The notes: generated from the letters alone by a model not told the origin. Shown: positions 1 to 10,150, counted from the stretch's first letter. The stretch is DNA of 40,001 nucleotides from Desulfobacteraceae bacterium (GCA_013619155.1 JABXKT010000036.1:1-40001); one strand, 5' to 3'. Numbers and translations are program-made.

Positions 1-3000
1 GGGTTGCGAGATGGTTTGCCCATGGCCGATGGGTTGGGGCCGGTTTTCGTAGGCGTGATCCTGGTTGACGGCGGGCACGAAGCGATGCCGGGCCACCTTG
101 GCCAGGGCCCCCCAGGCGGTGAAGGCCTCTCGGGCTCGGGTAAGATAGATCGTTGCCAGGTGTTCTCTTTTTTCTGCAAGATGGAAGGTGAAGGCACATT
201 CGCAGCCCACCCCTTCGATCTGAGAGAAACCGTTCTCCTGGGCCGATGCGATGGCGTTCTCGTAGAGGGCCATGGCATCGGCGCTTCTCCCCTGAATGCG
301 TGCGATCTCTGCCTGCACCAAGAGTGCCCGACAGTTAAAATTTTCCGGGGCATGAAGGGCCCATCTTCGAAGCTTTTTCAAGGCACGGGTCATGACCCAA
401 AGGGATCGCCCCCTCGCCCATCGTCCCTTTGGGGGGTAGATGGCGGCCAGGCTTAAGGCGTAGAAGAGGTAAAAATCTGGAACGAAGAGGGTTCCGGCAA
501 TACCCGGCAGGGCGGGAACCCCGAGGGCCATGATCTCGGCCGCTTCATGGTATCGGCCGCTAAGGTAATAGAGCATTCCCTTGAATGTGGCCATATTGCC
601 GATGGCCGTCTGATCCTTTTCGACACGTTTTTTTTCCATCTGCCTCTCGTGGAAGAGGGGGCCTTTAAAATCCTTGAAGTCGGGATCTGGGGTTGTGAGG
701 TTTACGAGGTACTGGGTTCCGAATTGAAACCCTTGGTGGCTTCGTCCCTGCTTAAAGTGATCCATCTGGCGGGCAAATCCTTCATTCTCCTGGAGATAGT
801 GGGTGAGACTGGTTCCCAGGTGTTCGTGAAGGATGAGAATATGGTTGATGCTGTAAGCCGCTAGGGGAAAATTCCCCGTCTCTTTTGCGCAACGCAAGGC
901 GTGGTCGAGGTAGGGGCGTCCCGTTTGGTAGGGGCGCTTCCAGTGGCAGATCATTCCGCCAAAGAGTAGATGAACCTCACCCTCCTGGATGGGGTCCGGG
1001 TATTTTTTGAGAAGGGCCAGGCCGAGCTCCCCGAATTGGAACCCTTTATCGATGGATAGACCGCTACTGCAGAGCATCATACCGTAAAAACTGGCGGCAA
1101 AGGCACCATGGGCCGAGACTCCGTGCCTTAGGGTATGGTTGAGGCACTTCAGGGCCATAAAGGGGAGGCTCTTGGGCGATGCGATGTAGCCCACTTCGAT
1201 GGTTAATTTGTAGAGCTGGGCCACGGCTTTTTGGGTGGGATCGGTGAGCTCCGGGCGGTTTGCAAGGGCCGGTATCTCTTCTCCCCAAAGGCTGGCCTGG
1301 GCCTTGATGAACTCATGAATAGTGGCGATCTTGCCGATGCGCTGGGGGAGTTTTTCTCCCATGGCCTTCAGGGCTGAGAGGGCCAGGGCATAGGCCTTCA
1401 CCACATCGCCAGAACGAATACGGCTTCGTATGGTGATGGTGTGGATCCGTACTATCATATGGGGGGATGGGTGGTGTGCTTCGCGGGCGAGGGAAAGGGC
1501 TGTGGCGAGGAGGGCATCGGCCCGTTCTCTCTCTTTCATCTGGTGGGCGGCATCTCCGGCTTCGACGGTGAGATATAGGGTGAGGGGGGCCGGGTCTCTT
1601 CCGGACGATTCGGTCAGGAGCGTCAGGCCCATTTCGGCGTAGCCCAGGGCATTCTCGAAGGCTGCCTGGTTTCGGGCTGCCATGGCGGCCTTTAGATTGA
1701 GACGGGCCAGGGCGATGCGCTCCGGGTTATCCTTGATCTCGGTGTATCCCCGATTTAGGTGATTGACCGTCTCGAAGAGAGGGGGACCCGAAAGCATCCC
1801 CTCATGGATTCTCACAAGAAGGGTTCCGATACGATGGTGATGAGCGCTCTTCTCTACGGCAGAGAGGCGGGTGATGACGGCTTCGTGCACTCTGTCGTGG
1901 GAGATGCGGTATCCTGATGAGGCCTTTACCAGTAGCTCGTGGTGGGTTAGAAGGGCAAGGGATGCCTTTGTGGCTTCTTTTGCTCCATCCGTGAGCCGGG
2001 CGATAAAGGCGTCGTCAAATTCTATGCCGATGCAGGCGGCGAGTTCGAGGGTGTGTCGATGAGGGGGGGAGAGTTCTTCGATGCGTTGCCCGAGAATTGT
2101 CAGGATATCATCGGTGAGGTTCAGCGCCTCTATTCCCTGAAGGTTGACTCGCCAGCCCCCGTGGAAAAAAATGAGCCCGTTTTCATAGAGAGAGGCGAGG
2201 AGTCCACGAATGAAAAGGGGGTTGCCCTTGGATTTTTCCTCCATGATCCGGGCCAGCGTGTCGATCTCTGGGTCGGGCCGGTGAAGGGTCTCCACGAGGA
2301 GTTGTCGGATCTGGCCGGCGGTGAGGCCGGGGAGTAAGAGGCGAGGTGTGGGCCTTTTTGGGCACGTCAGGGCCTCTAACCAGGGGGCGAGGTGGGGCGC
2401 CGAGGACGGGGTGTGGGTTCGGAAGGCACCGATAAAGAGGGTGGCGGCCACCGGCTCCTCCACGAGAAGGGCGGTGATGAGGGCCAGGGTGTCGGCACAG
2501 GCCCACTGCAGATCATCGAAGAAGAGAACCAGGGGAGGTGCTGTTTCTGCCAGGGCCCTTAATACGCCTTTGAATGCCGAGGTCAAACGAACTCGGGTCT
2601 CCGCCGGAGGGAGGGGCGGTGCTGGTGTTCCCGGGCCGAGGATCGGTGCCATCCCCGGTATGAGTTCCGTGAGGATCCGTGCGTGGGGGGCCACGTGTCG
2701 TGACAGGGCCCCTTGCCAGATGCGCAGCGCATCGGGATCCGATGAGAGGATATGCTGGAGGCCCTTCTCCAGGAGACGGGTGAGAAAACCGTAAGGGGCC
2801 TCATCCTGGGATGACTCGAATTTGACCGAAAGAAAGAGCCCTTCTTCATCGTGCCACCCCTTAAAATGCTCCATTACCAGTCGGGTTTTTCCCATGCCCG
2901 GTTCTCCCTCGATCCATATTTTGGGAGATCCGCCCCTTCGGGCATCGTTACGGGCCGTGCACAGGAGGTCCTGCTCTTTTTCCCGTCCATAGATGGCAGG

Positions 3001-3702
3001 GCCCGAGGGGAAGGCCTCGGTGTGATCGTAGGCAGCTAAGGGAAATGGGGGGATGGTTCCCAGGGTGTGCAGCTTCTCCCGGCAGTTGGCTAGGTCGGCC
3101 AGGAGGCCCTTTGCACTTTGGTATCTGGCGTTCGGTGATTTTTGGAGCAGTTTGACGGTGAGGTCGGCCAGGGGGGCGGGGATCTCTGGGTTGAGGTGGC
3201 ATGGGTCTGGCACCGGGGTGGCCATGTGGGCGTGAAGGGTTTTAAGGACCGTTTTTTGGGTGAAGGGCGGGGTGCCCGTGAGCATCTCAAAGAGGAGTAC
3301 TCCCAGGGCGTAAAGATCCATGCGATGGTCGGGTGCATGGTCTCCCCGTCCGGTCTGTTCCGGGGCGATATAGGGTAAATAATCCCTTAATAAGGTTGTT
3401 TTTTCTATATCAACAGGGCAGAGACCTTCGGTCTCATCGTCCTCCTGAAGCAGGCCGTCCATCACAAATTGGTGGGAGATCGCAAGGGGCCTTACTCCCG
3501 TGGTTCCATGAATAAAGAGGGTGACTGGGGAAAGACCTTTGATCTGGAGGCCTCGATCATGAAGAGGGGCAAGGGCCGTGGCGATTTTTTCGGCGATGGC
3601 GACAGCTGCCTCCACGGAGATGGGACCGTGGCGGAGGTGATCCTTTAGGGAGATGGACTCCCCTGATCCGATGATCGTATGGCGCTCTTTTGATGCCCGC
3701 AT
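1..3702 (-). CDS. Pseudokinase-AAA ATPase-helical repeat signalling protein (3' end outside window)
   Basis: This frame is open for 1234 codons from the ATG at 3702 to the window edge, so the C-terminus is not seen. Residues 1-230 match the C-lobe of a Ser/Thr kinase: an APEQ motif at 113-116 is followed by the D-x-Y-x-L-G-V-x-L-F-E-M-L-T-G segment. The N-lobe (glycine loop, VAIK lysine) is missing, the catalytic-loop Asp is Gly56, the loop Asn is Thr61, and no DFG is visible, so phosphotransfer is unlikely. An in-frame TAA at 3733-3735 rules out a longer start. Residues about 240-640 form an AAA/NACHT-like ATPase with Walker A GEPGMGKT at 266-273 and Walker B FFDDLQW at 394-400. From about 650 onward the protein is alpha-helical and TPR-like. 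Family members usually end in sensor and output domains (GAF, histidine kinase or cyclase), which would lie beyond the edge. The target is unknown. Confidence 0.85.
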   Translation of the reverse strand, partial: MRASKERHTIIGSGESISLKDHLRHGPISVEAAVAIAEKIATALAPLHDRGLQIKGLSPVTLFIHGTTGVRPLAISHQFVMDGLLQEDDETEGLCPVDIEKTTLLRDYLPYIAPEQTGRGDHAPDHRMDLYALGVLLFEMLTGTPPFTQKTVLKTLHAHMATPVPDPCHLNPEIPAPLADLTVKLLQKSPNARYQSAKGLLADLANCREKLHTLGTIPPFPLAAYDHTEAFPSGPAIYGREKEQDLLCTARNDARRGGSPKIWIEGEPGMGKTRLVMEHFKGWHDEEGLFLSVKFESSQDEAPYGFLTRLLEKGLQHILSSDPDALRIWQGALSRHVAPHARILTELIPGMAPILGPGTPAPPLPPAETRVRLTSAFKGVLRALAETAPPLVLFFDDLQWACADTLALITALLVEEPVAATLFIGAFRTHTPSSAPHLAPWLEALTCPKRPTPRLLLPGLTAGQIRQLLVETLHRPDPEIDTLARIMEEKSKGNPLFIRGLLASLYENGLIFFHGGWRVNLQGIEALNLTDDILTILGQRIEELSPPHRHTLELAACIGIEFDDAFIARLTDGAKEATKASLALLTHHELLVKASSGYRISHDRVHEAVITRLSAVEKSAHHHRIGTLLVRIHEGMLSGPPLFETVNHLNRGYTEIKDNPERIALARLNLKAAMAARNQAAFENALGYAEMGLTLLTESSGRDPAPLTLYLTVEAGDAAHQMKERERADALLATALSLAREAHHPSPHMIVRIHTITIRSRIRSGDVVKAYALALSALKAMGEKLPQRIGKIATIHEFIKAQASLWGEEIPALANRPELTDPTQKAVAQLYKLTIEVGYIASPKSLPFMALKCLNHTLRHGVSAHGAFAASFYGMMLCSSGLSIDKGFQFGELGLALLKKYPDPIQEGEVHLLFGGMICHWKRPYQTGRPYLDHALRCAKETGNFPLAAYSINHILILHEHLGTSLTHYLQENEGFARQMDHFKQGRSHQGFQFGTQYLVNLTTPDPDFKDFKGPLFHERQMEKKRVEKDQTAIGNMATFKGMLYYLSGRYHEAAEIMALGVPALPGIAGTLFVPDFYLFYALSLAAIYPPKGRWARGRSLWVMTRALKKLRRWALHAPENFNCRALLVQAEIARIQGRSADAMALYENAIASAQENGFSQIEGVGCECAFTFHLAEKREHLATIYLTRAREAFTAWGALAKVARHRFVPAVNQDHAYENRPQPIGHGQTISQP

Positions 3703-4018
3703 GGCACTACTTACCTTTATATTCGTCCAGATTTATGGGTAGCGATGGTCCTTGGTGTAGCCCGTGTGACCGCTGGATGGGTTTTTTTCTAAGGAGCTGG
3801 CACGGCTACTTAGTCAAAAGTATGTCCGATCCGCGTCATTTTTTTATCTGTATCTATATCCCGAGGCCCTTGATTTTTGGCTGACTTTGTTTGTTTTGTC
3901 TCTTTTTATCCAGATAATTTTAGTTATCGTAGTAAAAATTAGGCGGGTTGAAAATAGGGAATGGGTCGTGAGGAGGGGATTCTTACTATAGGAGAAAAAA
4001 GAGGGGGCCATAAAAAAA
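3703..4018. other. Intergenic region upstream of the pseudokinase gene
   Basis: This gap lies between the divergently placed start of the pseudokinase gene and the terminator of the tolC-like gene. It is moderately AT-rich and must contain the promoter of the minus-strand kinase gene, but I see no clear -35/-10 pair or operator. The ribosome-binding sequence ahead of the ATG at 3702 is weak (AAGG about 12 bases upstream). Confidence 0.5.
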
Positions 4019-4040
4019 AGACCGCCCCGGAGGGCGGTCT
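4011..4040 (-). terminator. Rho-independent terminator of the efflux/tolC operon
   Basis: A perfect 9-bp stem (agaccgccc at 4019-4027 pairing with gggcggtct at 4032-4040, 4-base loop) is followed on the minus strand by an uninterrupted run of about eight T. It lies about 170 bases past the tolC-like stop, in the right orientation to end the tetR-MFP-RND-tolC transcript. Confidence 0.85.
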
Positions 4041-4207
4041 ACCATAAGGAGATTTATGGTGGGTGACGGTCTTTGGAGCCCCTTAAGGGCCTATGAGCGG
4101 GTCTGCAGTCGCGCGTGCATACCCGCTTTATACCTTTATGGGGCGCTTAAAGCCGTCTATCAGAAAAATAGGGGGCAAGTGTCTTGTTTTATAATGCGCT
4201 TCCTCTC

Positions 4208-5473
4208 CTAATACCCATCTGTGAGGCGAATCAGGGTAAAGTGGGTGGAGAAGAGATCGGCCTGGGCCGTGATGCGGTTGAATCGTGCCCGGGAGAGGCT
4301 GAAGATGGCATCGAGAACCTCGGTGGAGGTGGCCAGGCCCTGTTCGAAGGCCAGGTCGGTGATCCTCAAGTTTTCGGTGGCGGCGGTGAGGCCTGTTTCG
4401 GCCACAGTTAGGTTGTCGACGGCGACGTCTCGATCGAGGATGGCGTTGTCAAAGTCTGTGGTGAGGCTGTTCTCCTCCTCGATGATTTGGTGGCGTAAGC
4501 TCTCTTCCCTTAGGCTGGACTGGCTGATAAGCGCCTCTCTCTTCAGGCCGTCAAAAAGATTCATGGAGACGGTGGCCGTGAGGCGAAGATCATCGCCCGT
4601 TGTCGTTGCGGAGCCAAAGCTGTAGTCGTCGAGGTAGAGGCTACGATAGGTGGCCGAAAGATCCAGACGGGGCATGTAGGCTCCCTTGGTGGCCTTTTTC
4701 TCCATGGCGGCCGAGGCGAGGGCTTTCTTTAGTGAGAGGATGCCGCTGTTGACACTGATGAGCCTTACTTTTGCCTTTGCCGTATCCAATGAGGGGGCCG
4801 TCTCTTGAAAGAGGGTGAAGTCAAGATCCGTGGCCTCGCTTAGGGAGAGGGGACGACCCACCTCCAGGGCGAGGATGTTGAGGGCGGCGGTGGTGGCTGC
4901 CTGGCTGCGACGCTCCTCCTGGATGGCGTTGTCCATCTCTACCTTGACGTTCAAAAGGTCTCTTTTCTTAAGCACCCCCACATCATATTTTAGCCGCATC
5001 TGCCGGTAGCGGTCCCGGTAGAGACGGGCCGAATCTTCGGCCACGGCGAGGTTCTGCCGGCTTCGATAGAGTCCCAGATAGGCGAGGGAGACCCGGTGAC
5101 TGATCTCTTGCCGGGCGGCCTTAAGGTCCAGACGCCCCGCCGACGCCCCCGATTTGGCGGCTTTTAGCCGGTAGAGATCGGAAAATCCGGAGAAGAGGTT
5201 CACCGAGACGCTACCCGTATAGCAGTCGTTCTCCTCCTTTTCACCGGTGAGGGTGTCGTGGTTGTAACGGTTGGCACTGTACTCCACATCCACGCTGGGA
5301 AGAAAGGGGCTCCTGGCCTCCGTTACCTTTTTTTCGGCGATGGCGGCCTGGGCCTCGAAGGCTTTCACGGTGTGGCGTGTGGTCAGGGCCTCTTGGCGAA
5401 GTTCGGGCAGGGTGAGGGCATTTACGGGCGTTGCGGCCAGGCATAGCGCCGCCAGAATAAGAAGTCGTTTCAA
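4208..5473 (-). CDS. TolC-family outer membrane efflux protein
   Basis: A 421-residue protein with a typical Sec signal peptide (residues 1-19, ending PVNA) and the internal duplication and long helical pattern of TolC/OEP channel proteins, including the VNLFSGF and MNLFDGL strand motifs that mark the two repeats. It would form the outer membrane exit duct for the RND pump encoded just upstream. The start codon is TTG at 5473, supported by GAGG about 8 bases upstream; there is no ATG at this position. A 301-bp gap with a palindromic repeat separates it from the pump gene, so it may be read through or have its own promoter. A strong terminator follows. Family assignment is firm; the exported substrate is unknown. 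Confidence 0.92.
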   Translation of the reverse strand: MKRLLILAALCLAATPVNALTLPELRQEALTTRHTVKAFEAQAAIAEKKVTEARSPFLPSVDVEYSANRYNHDTLTGEKEENDCYTGSVSVNLFSGFSDLYRLKAAKSGASAGRLDLKAARQEISHRVSLAYLGLYRSRQNLAVAEDSARLYRDRYRQMRLKYDVGVLKKRDLLNVKVEMDNAIQEERRSQAATTAALNILALEVGRPLSLSEATDLDFTLFQETAPSLDTAKAKVRLISVNSGILSLKKALASAAMEKKATKGAYMPRLDLSATYRSLYLDDYSFGSATTTGDDLRLTATVSMNLFDGLKREALISQSSLREESLRHQIIEEENSLTTDFDNAILDRDVAVDNLTVAETGLTAATENLRITDLAFEQGLATSTEVLDAIFSLSRARFNRITAQADLFSTHFTLIRLTDGY

Positions 5474-5607
5474 GGGGTATACCTCATTGTCGTTGGTGAA
5501 AGGCGGGTTCTATCCTCTAAATGGGTTTTTTATCAAAAACATCTCTGTTTTTGTCACGATTCAGCGTAAGCCTGCCGTCTAGGGTTAAAGTGGGCTTAAA
5601 AACGCCA

Positions 5608-5746
5608 GCCTCCGGCGGCCAGGGACTGGGCCCCTGGACCCCAGGTTAGTGCCCATGACAGGCCTAAAGGTCCGTCATGGGCACTATAAAAAATCTATGT
5701 GGCACCCTTTTGTAAAAGGGTGGCCCCCGGCAGGGCCAACCGAGGC
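5608..5746 (-). repeat. Modular palindromic repeat, copy A (core module, reverse orientation)
   Basis: This copy begins with GCCTCCGGCGG and ends with an inverted, decayed form of the same motif. Inside is a hairpin (5648-5685, AGTGCCCATGA arms around an imperfect centre) and the ACCCTTTTGTAAAAGGGT segment seen in other copies. It fills most of the 301-bp gap between the RND and tolC-like genes. The flank at 5582-5607 also matches sequence flanking copies D and E. Confidence 0.8.
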
Positions 5747-5774
5747 TATGCTTTTTGCCCTTCGTTCCTCGATC

Positions 5775-8700
5775 TTATACCTCTGCCTTGGACCCTTTCT
5801 CTTCCCATCCGATGAAGAAGGAGAGGAGGGAGGGGATGACGAAGAGGGTGAAGAGGGTGGACATGGCCATGCCACCCAAGAGCACGCTGCCGATGCCCCG
5901 GTAGAGTTCTGATCCGGAGTCGGTGGCCAGTACCAGGGGTAAGAAGCCGCAGATACTGGTGCAGACGCTCATGAAGATGGGGCGGATACGGGTCCGCACC
6001 GCATCGGTGATGGCCGTCATCCCCTCCATGTTCTCCAGGCGCACGTTGTTAAGGGACTGGTGAACGATGAGGATGGCGTTGTTGACCACCGTGCCCACGA
6101 GGATGATAAATCCCAGCATGGTGAGAACATCCAAGGGCTGGGGGGCCACGAAGAGGTCCACCAGTCTCAGGCCGATAAATCCTCCAGCCGCAGCCAGGGG
6201 GACGGAGAAGAGGATGATAAAGGGGTAGAGAAAGTTCTCGAAGAGGGCGGCCATGAGCAGGTAGGTGATGAGGATGGCCAGGGCCAGGTTCCACTTCAAG
6301 GCGTTGAAGGTCTCCACCAGTTTATCGGCGTTGCCGCCCAGTTTCACATTCACACCCTGGAGTTGACCCGCCTCCTGCAGGCCATCCACGGCCGCGCGAA
6401 TAGTCTCCATGGCCTCCTGGAGGGGCACACTCTTCGGCGGGGTGATCTCTAAGCGAATGTTGCGTCGTTTCTCCAGGCGGTCGATCTGGGTCATGCCGTG
6501 TTCGTAGGCGATGGAGGCGACATCCCCCACCCGTACCAGCTGGCCGAATCCGTTGACCATGGGGGCCGCAAGGATCGCCTCGGGGGTGTTGAACTCCTGC
6601 TTTTTGCCACGGATCACCAGGTCGATGCGGTCCTTGCCATCGGGGCTGAAGTCATCCACCTTCCGGCCGTCCATGAGGACATCCACATAGATGCCCAGCT
6701 GCTCTTCGGTGAGACCACTGGCCGCCAGCTTGTTCTTGTCGGGAATGATCCGTCCTTCCGGGTAGGAGAGCTCGAGGGAGGGGACGGGTCGTATCTGGGA
6801 TTTGGGTACGGCTTGCCCGACGGCTCCCCAGAGGGTATAGCCCGCCTGGACGATGGCGCCCATTTCATCGCCGGAGATGTTCAGATCGATGGTGCGTCCT
6901 TTACCCAGGCCAGTTTCGAAGATACCCGGTTGAATGCTGATACCGAACATATCGGGTATGGAGTTGATGATACGGTTCATGGCGGGGATGAGCTCTCCGG
7001 CCCGGGTCTCGTCTTTGTCTTGGGCGATGACCCCAAAGAGGCTGATCATGTCGGCGGAGACATAGAAGACGTTTTTGATCTCGGGCAGTTTCTCTGTGTT
7101 CTCGGAGCGGTATTTATCCGTCTCCTTGAAGATGTAGTCACCGATCTCACGGCGTTTATCGGCGGAGTATCCTGGGGGGGGGATGAGGATACTCATGATG
7201 AAGTTTCGGTTGCCCTGGGGGAGATACTCGGCCTTGGGCATCAAGGCCCAGGCGATGAAGAGGGAGAAGGCGGTGAAGATCACCACACAGCCCACGCGGG
7301 TGACGAGGTTCTTCAGGCAGAAGTTGGAGCAGGCCATGATGGCCGTGATGAAGAGGTTGCCTATCTTGCCGATGACACCGCCTTCCTTTTGAACGGGCCC
7401 CTTCTTGCGGTAAATGAGGTGCATAAAGGAGGGGATGACGGTGATGGAGACGAGAAGGCTGAGTAGGATGGCCGTGGTGATGGCGATGGCGATGTCCTGA
7501 AAGAGCTGGCCCGCCTCCTGCTTCATGAAGATGACGGGAAGGAAGACGGCCACGGTGGTGAGGGTGGAGGCGATGACGGCACCGTAGACCTCACTGGTCC
7601 CTTCGTAGACCGCATCGAAGGTCTTCTTGCCCAGCTTGAGGTGGCGGTCGATGTTTTCCAGCACCACGATGGAGTTGTCCACCAGCATTCCCACGGCAAA
7701 GGAGATACCGGCAAGGCTCACCACGTTTAAGTTGCGGTTTAGCAGCCACAAGGAGATGAAGGTGCCGATGGCCGATATGGGTATGGCCAGGCTGATGGTG
7801 GCGGTGGAACGGACGCTGCGAAGAAAGGTGATGAGCACAAAAACGGCCAGGGCCGCTCCGATTAAGACGTTGTTCTTCATGGTGGCGATGGCACGCAGGA
7901 TGTAGGGCGCCTCATCATAGGACCAGTTGAAGTAGAGGCCGCGAGGGGCCAGCACATCTTTGTTGAGACGGTTGACCTCTTTGCGGACCCGCTCCACGAT
8001 CTCAATGACGTTGCCCCCTTTCTGCTTCTTCACCCCGACGACGATGCCCTCGTCTCCGTTCTCCATGACGGAGACGAACTGAGGCTCATAGCCGATGCGG
8101 GTGGTGGCGATATCCTTGAGGAGGACCCGGGTGATGCCGTCATCGATGATTACCACGTCTAAGGGGTCGGTCTCTTTCTGGAATTTAGAGGTGGTGCGAA
8201 TGCGGTAGTTCTTGCGGTCGATGCCGAGGACCCCAGCCGAGACATCTTTGTTGGCGGCGGTGACACGGGCAATCACCTGGTTGATGGTGATGTTTCGCCT
8301 CGCCATCTTCTCCGGGTCGAGGACGATCTCCAACTGGTTTTCGGTACCGCCGAAGACCATGAGGGAGGCCACCCCGTCGATGCGCTCGATGTACTGCTTG
8401 ATCTCATTTTCGAAGAAGGTACGCTGGGCGAGGATGTCTGTACCACTGCCCTTGATGGCCTTCATCTGCATCCAGATGATGGGGCTCGACGAACCCCCGG
8501 AGCTGGATATGATGGGGGCGTTGACGTTATCTGGGTAGTCGGAGACCTCGTTGAGTTTGTTGGAGACCCGGAAGAGGGCCGTGTCCACCTCGGTGTCCAG
8601 ATCGAAGGTGAGGGTCACCGTGGCGTAGTCGTTGTAGCTGGAACTCTCCATCTTCTGGAGTCCCTGAAGGCTCTTGAGTTTGTCCTCCTGCTTCTCCACC

Positions 8701-8888
8701 ACCTCGGTCTCCAGCTCGCTGGGGCTGGCTCCAGACCAGGTGGTTCTGACCTCGATCTGGGGGAGTTCGGTATCGGGTGCCAGCTGTACGGGGAGGCGGG
8801 TGAGCCCGATGACCCCGAAAAGAACGATCATAATAACCATTACAGCGGCGGTAACGGGACGTTTTATGGAAAATTGTATGAGATCCAT
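5775..8888 (-). CDS. RND efflux transporter permease (AcrB/HAE1-like)
   Basis: A 1037-residue inner membrane pump of the hydrophobe/amphiphile RND superfamily. It shows the N-terminal amphipathic IQFSIKRPV start, TM1, the duplicated 6+6 TM plan with two large periplasmic loops, and the TM4 proton-relay segment GMLVDNSIVVLENI. Asp404 is present, but the second Asp of AcrB is Asn405, a substitution I recall from many HAE1-type subgroups. It uses proton motive force to expel substrates through the fusion protein and TolC-like channel encoded either side of it. It lies 99 bp downstream of the fusion protein gene in the same operon. The length is normal for the family. The substrate cannot be read from the sequence; drugs, detergents or lipophilic metabolites are all possible. 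Confidence 0.95.
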   Translation of the reverse strand: MDLIQFSIKRPVTAAVMVIMIVLFGVIGLTRLPVQLAPDTELPQIEVRTTWSGASPSELETEVVEKQEDKLKSLQGLQKMESSSYNDYATVTLTFDLDTEVDTALFRVSNKLNEVSDYPDNVNAPIISSSGGSSSPIIWMQMKAIKGSGTDILAQRTFFENEIKQYIERIDGVASLMVFGGTENQLEIVLDPEKMARRNITINQVIARVTAANKDVSAGVLGIDRKNYRIRTTSKFQKETDPLDVVIIDDGITRVLLKDIATTRIGYEPQFVSVMENGDEGIVVGVKKQKGGNVIEIVERVRKEVNRLNKDVLAPRGLYFNWSYDEAPYILRAIATMKNNVLIGAALAVFVLITFLRSVRSTATISLAIPISAIGTFISLWLLNRNLNVVSLAGISFAVGMLVDNSIVVLENIDRHLKLGKKTFDAVYEGTSEVYGAVIASTLTTVAVFLPVIFMKQEAGQLFQDIAIAITTAILLSLLVSITVIPSFMHLIYRKKGPVQKEGGVIGKIGNLFITAIMACSNFCLKNLVTRVGCVVIFTAFSLFIAWALMPKAEYLPQGNRNFIMSILIPPPGYSADKRREIGDYIFKETDKYRSENTEKLPEIKNVFYVSADMISLFGVIAQDKDETRAGELIPAMNRIINSIPDMFGISIQPGIFETGLGKGRTIDLNISGDEMGAIVQAGYTLWGAVGQAVPKSQIRPVPSLELSYPEGRIIPDKNKLAASGLTEEQLGIYVDVLMDGRKVDDFSPDGKDRIDLVIRGKKQEFNTPEAILAAPMVNGFGQLVRVGDVASIAYEHGMTQIDRLEKRRNIRLEITPPKSVPLQEAMETIRAAVDGLQEAGQLQGVNVKLGGNADKLVETFNALKWNLALAILITYLLMAALFENFLYPFIILFSVPLAAAGGFIGLRLVDLFVAPQPLDVLTMLGFIILVGTVVNNAILIVHQSLNNVRLENMEGMTAITDAVRTRIRPIFMSVCTSICGFLPLVLATDSGSELYRGIGSVLLGGMAMSTLFTLFVIPSLLSFFIGWEEKGSKAEV

Positions 8889-8987
8889 GGGTGCTTTGTT
8901 TTCCCTTAACGCGTCATGAAAGAGGCCATCCTGTCCACGACGGGTCAGGGGCCGGGGTGCCTGTCCTGGATGAAAAAAGGGTCGACT

Positions 8988-10052
8988 CTAGGGGTTGGTG
9001 GCGATGATCGTCACGGATTGCCCGGGTCGAAGTCGGTCTTTTCCATCGATGATCACGGCCATACCGGGGGTGATGGGGCCTTTGGCGATGGCGGCATTTC
9101 CGTCGATATAGGAGAGTACCGTCACGGGGCGAGGTGCGGCCATCCCCTTTTCGATGATGTAGACCATGGTCTTACCCTGGGCGGTGACCAGGGCATCCCG
9201 GGGAACGAGGATGACCTCCTGGATCTCTCCGGCGGGCATGGCGACGGTGGCGCTCATGTTGAGGACTGCCGTCTCCAAGGTGGGCAGCTTGACCTTGACA
9301 AAGACATTTTTGGTGGCTGGATCGGCCACGGGGATCAAACCGGTGATGGTGCCTTGGGTGGTGATGCCCAGGGCGGTGATGGTGAGGTTGACGGTTTTCC
9401 CCTTCTTCGAGAAGACCAGTAGATTCTCGGGCATGGGGACCTGGATGTAGAGGCCTTCCATGGATCCGATGGCGCAGAGCTCACTTCCCGGTGTCACCCA
9501 GTTGCCCTCGTCCACCCTTTTTTTAAGGACCACACCGGTGAAGGGGGCCCGAATGGTGCTCTTCTCTTTTTTCAGCAGGGATAGCTTCAGTCCCTCTTCT
9601 AAGGTGGCCTTCTGGATGGCGAAATCTTCCATGGAGAGGCGCATGTTGTCATACTCTTGTTCGCTGGCCGCCTGCTGGTTAAAGAGGGTCTCGTAACGGG
9701 CCAGATCTTTTTGGGCCTTGGCCCGGCGGATCTCCATGAGGCTGATCTGTTTTTTCACCGTGTCGATCTCATTTTGAACGAAATCGAGGTTGAGTCGGAA
9801 GAGGGGGGCCCCCTTCTTCACCCAATCGCCCTCTGTCACATTTACCACCTGGATCTGGCCGCTTACCTCCGGAGAGAGGGTGGAGATGCGGTCACACTGA
9901 AGGGTGCCCACCACATCGAGGGTCTTGGCGATGGTTTTTTGCGTTACCTGGCTCGTGACGACCCGCGCCGGAGGCGCGGCAGGGCCTTGGGCATATGCCA
10001 GGGCTGGCAGGGCGAGTAGGGCGATTAGGGTGATCCATTTGACAGCTTTCAT
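8988..10052 (-). CDS. RND efflux periplasmic adaptor (membrane fusion protein)
   Basis: A 354-residue HlyD/AcrA-type adaptor that links the RND pump to the outer membrane channel. It has a signal peptide (residues 1-21, ending ALAYA) without a lipobox Cys, a biotinyl-lipoyl-like half motif (SPEVSGQIQ), a short coiled-coil hairpin around residues 80-135, the second lipoyl half (IRAPFTGVVLKKRV) and beta-barrel segments. The start at 10052 is preferred over an upstream in-frame ATG at 10118 because it opens directly on the signal peptide and has GAGGA about 8 bases upstream; the extra 22 residues are charged and not membrane-like. It follows tetR by 98 bp and precedes the pump gene, which fits an autoregulated efflux operon. 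Confidence 0.93.
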   Translation of the reverse strand: MKAVKWITLIALLALPALAYAQGPAAPPARVVTSQVTQKTIAKTLDVVGTLQCDRISTLSPEVSGQIQVVNVTEGDWVKKGAPLFRLNLDFVQNEIDTVKKQISLMEIRRAKAQKDLARYETLFNQQAASEQEYDNMRLSMEDFAIQKATLEEGLKLSLLKKEKSTIRAPFTGVVLKKRVDEGNWVTPGSELCAIGSMEGLYIQVPMPENLLVFSKKGKTVNLTITALGITTQGTITGLIPVADPATKNVFVKVKLPTLETAVLNMSATVAMPAGEIQEVILVPRDALVTAQGKTMVYIIEKGMAAPRPVTVLSYIDGNAAIAKGPITPGMAVIIDGKDRLRPGQSVTIIATNP

Positions 10053-10150
10053 GTGTGTATCCTCACGACTCAACGGGGGTTGATTTAAGCGGTGGCCTTT
10101 TTTGTGTTGAGCGTCCACCTACGTATCAAAAAAGTATAAAACGCGTCTAT

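Noticed and set aside
6498..7466. 322-codon plus-strand open frame opposite the RND gene
   Set aside because: It is antisense to a strongly conserved pump, rich in Gly/Asp/His from GC-rich codon complement, with no domain or ribosome-binding site.
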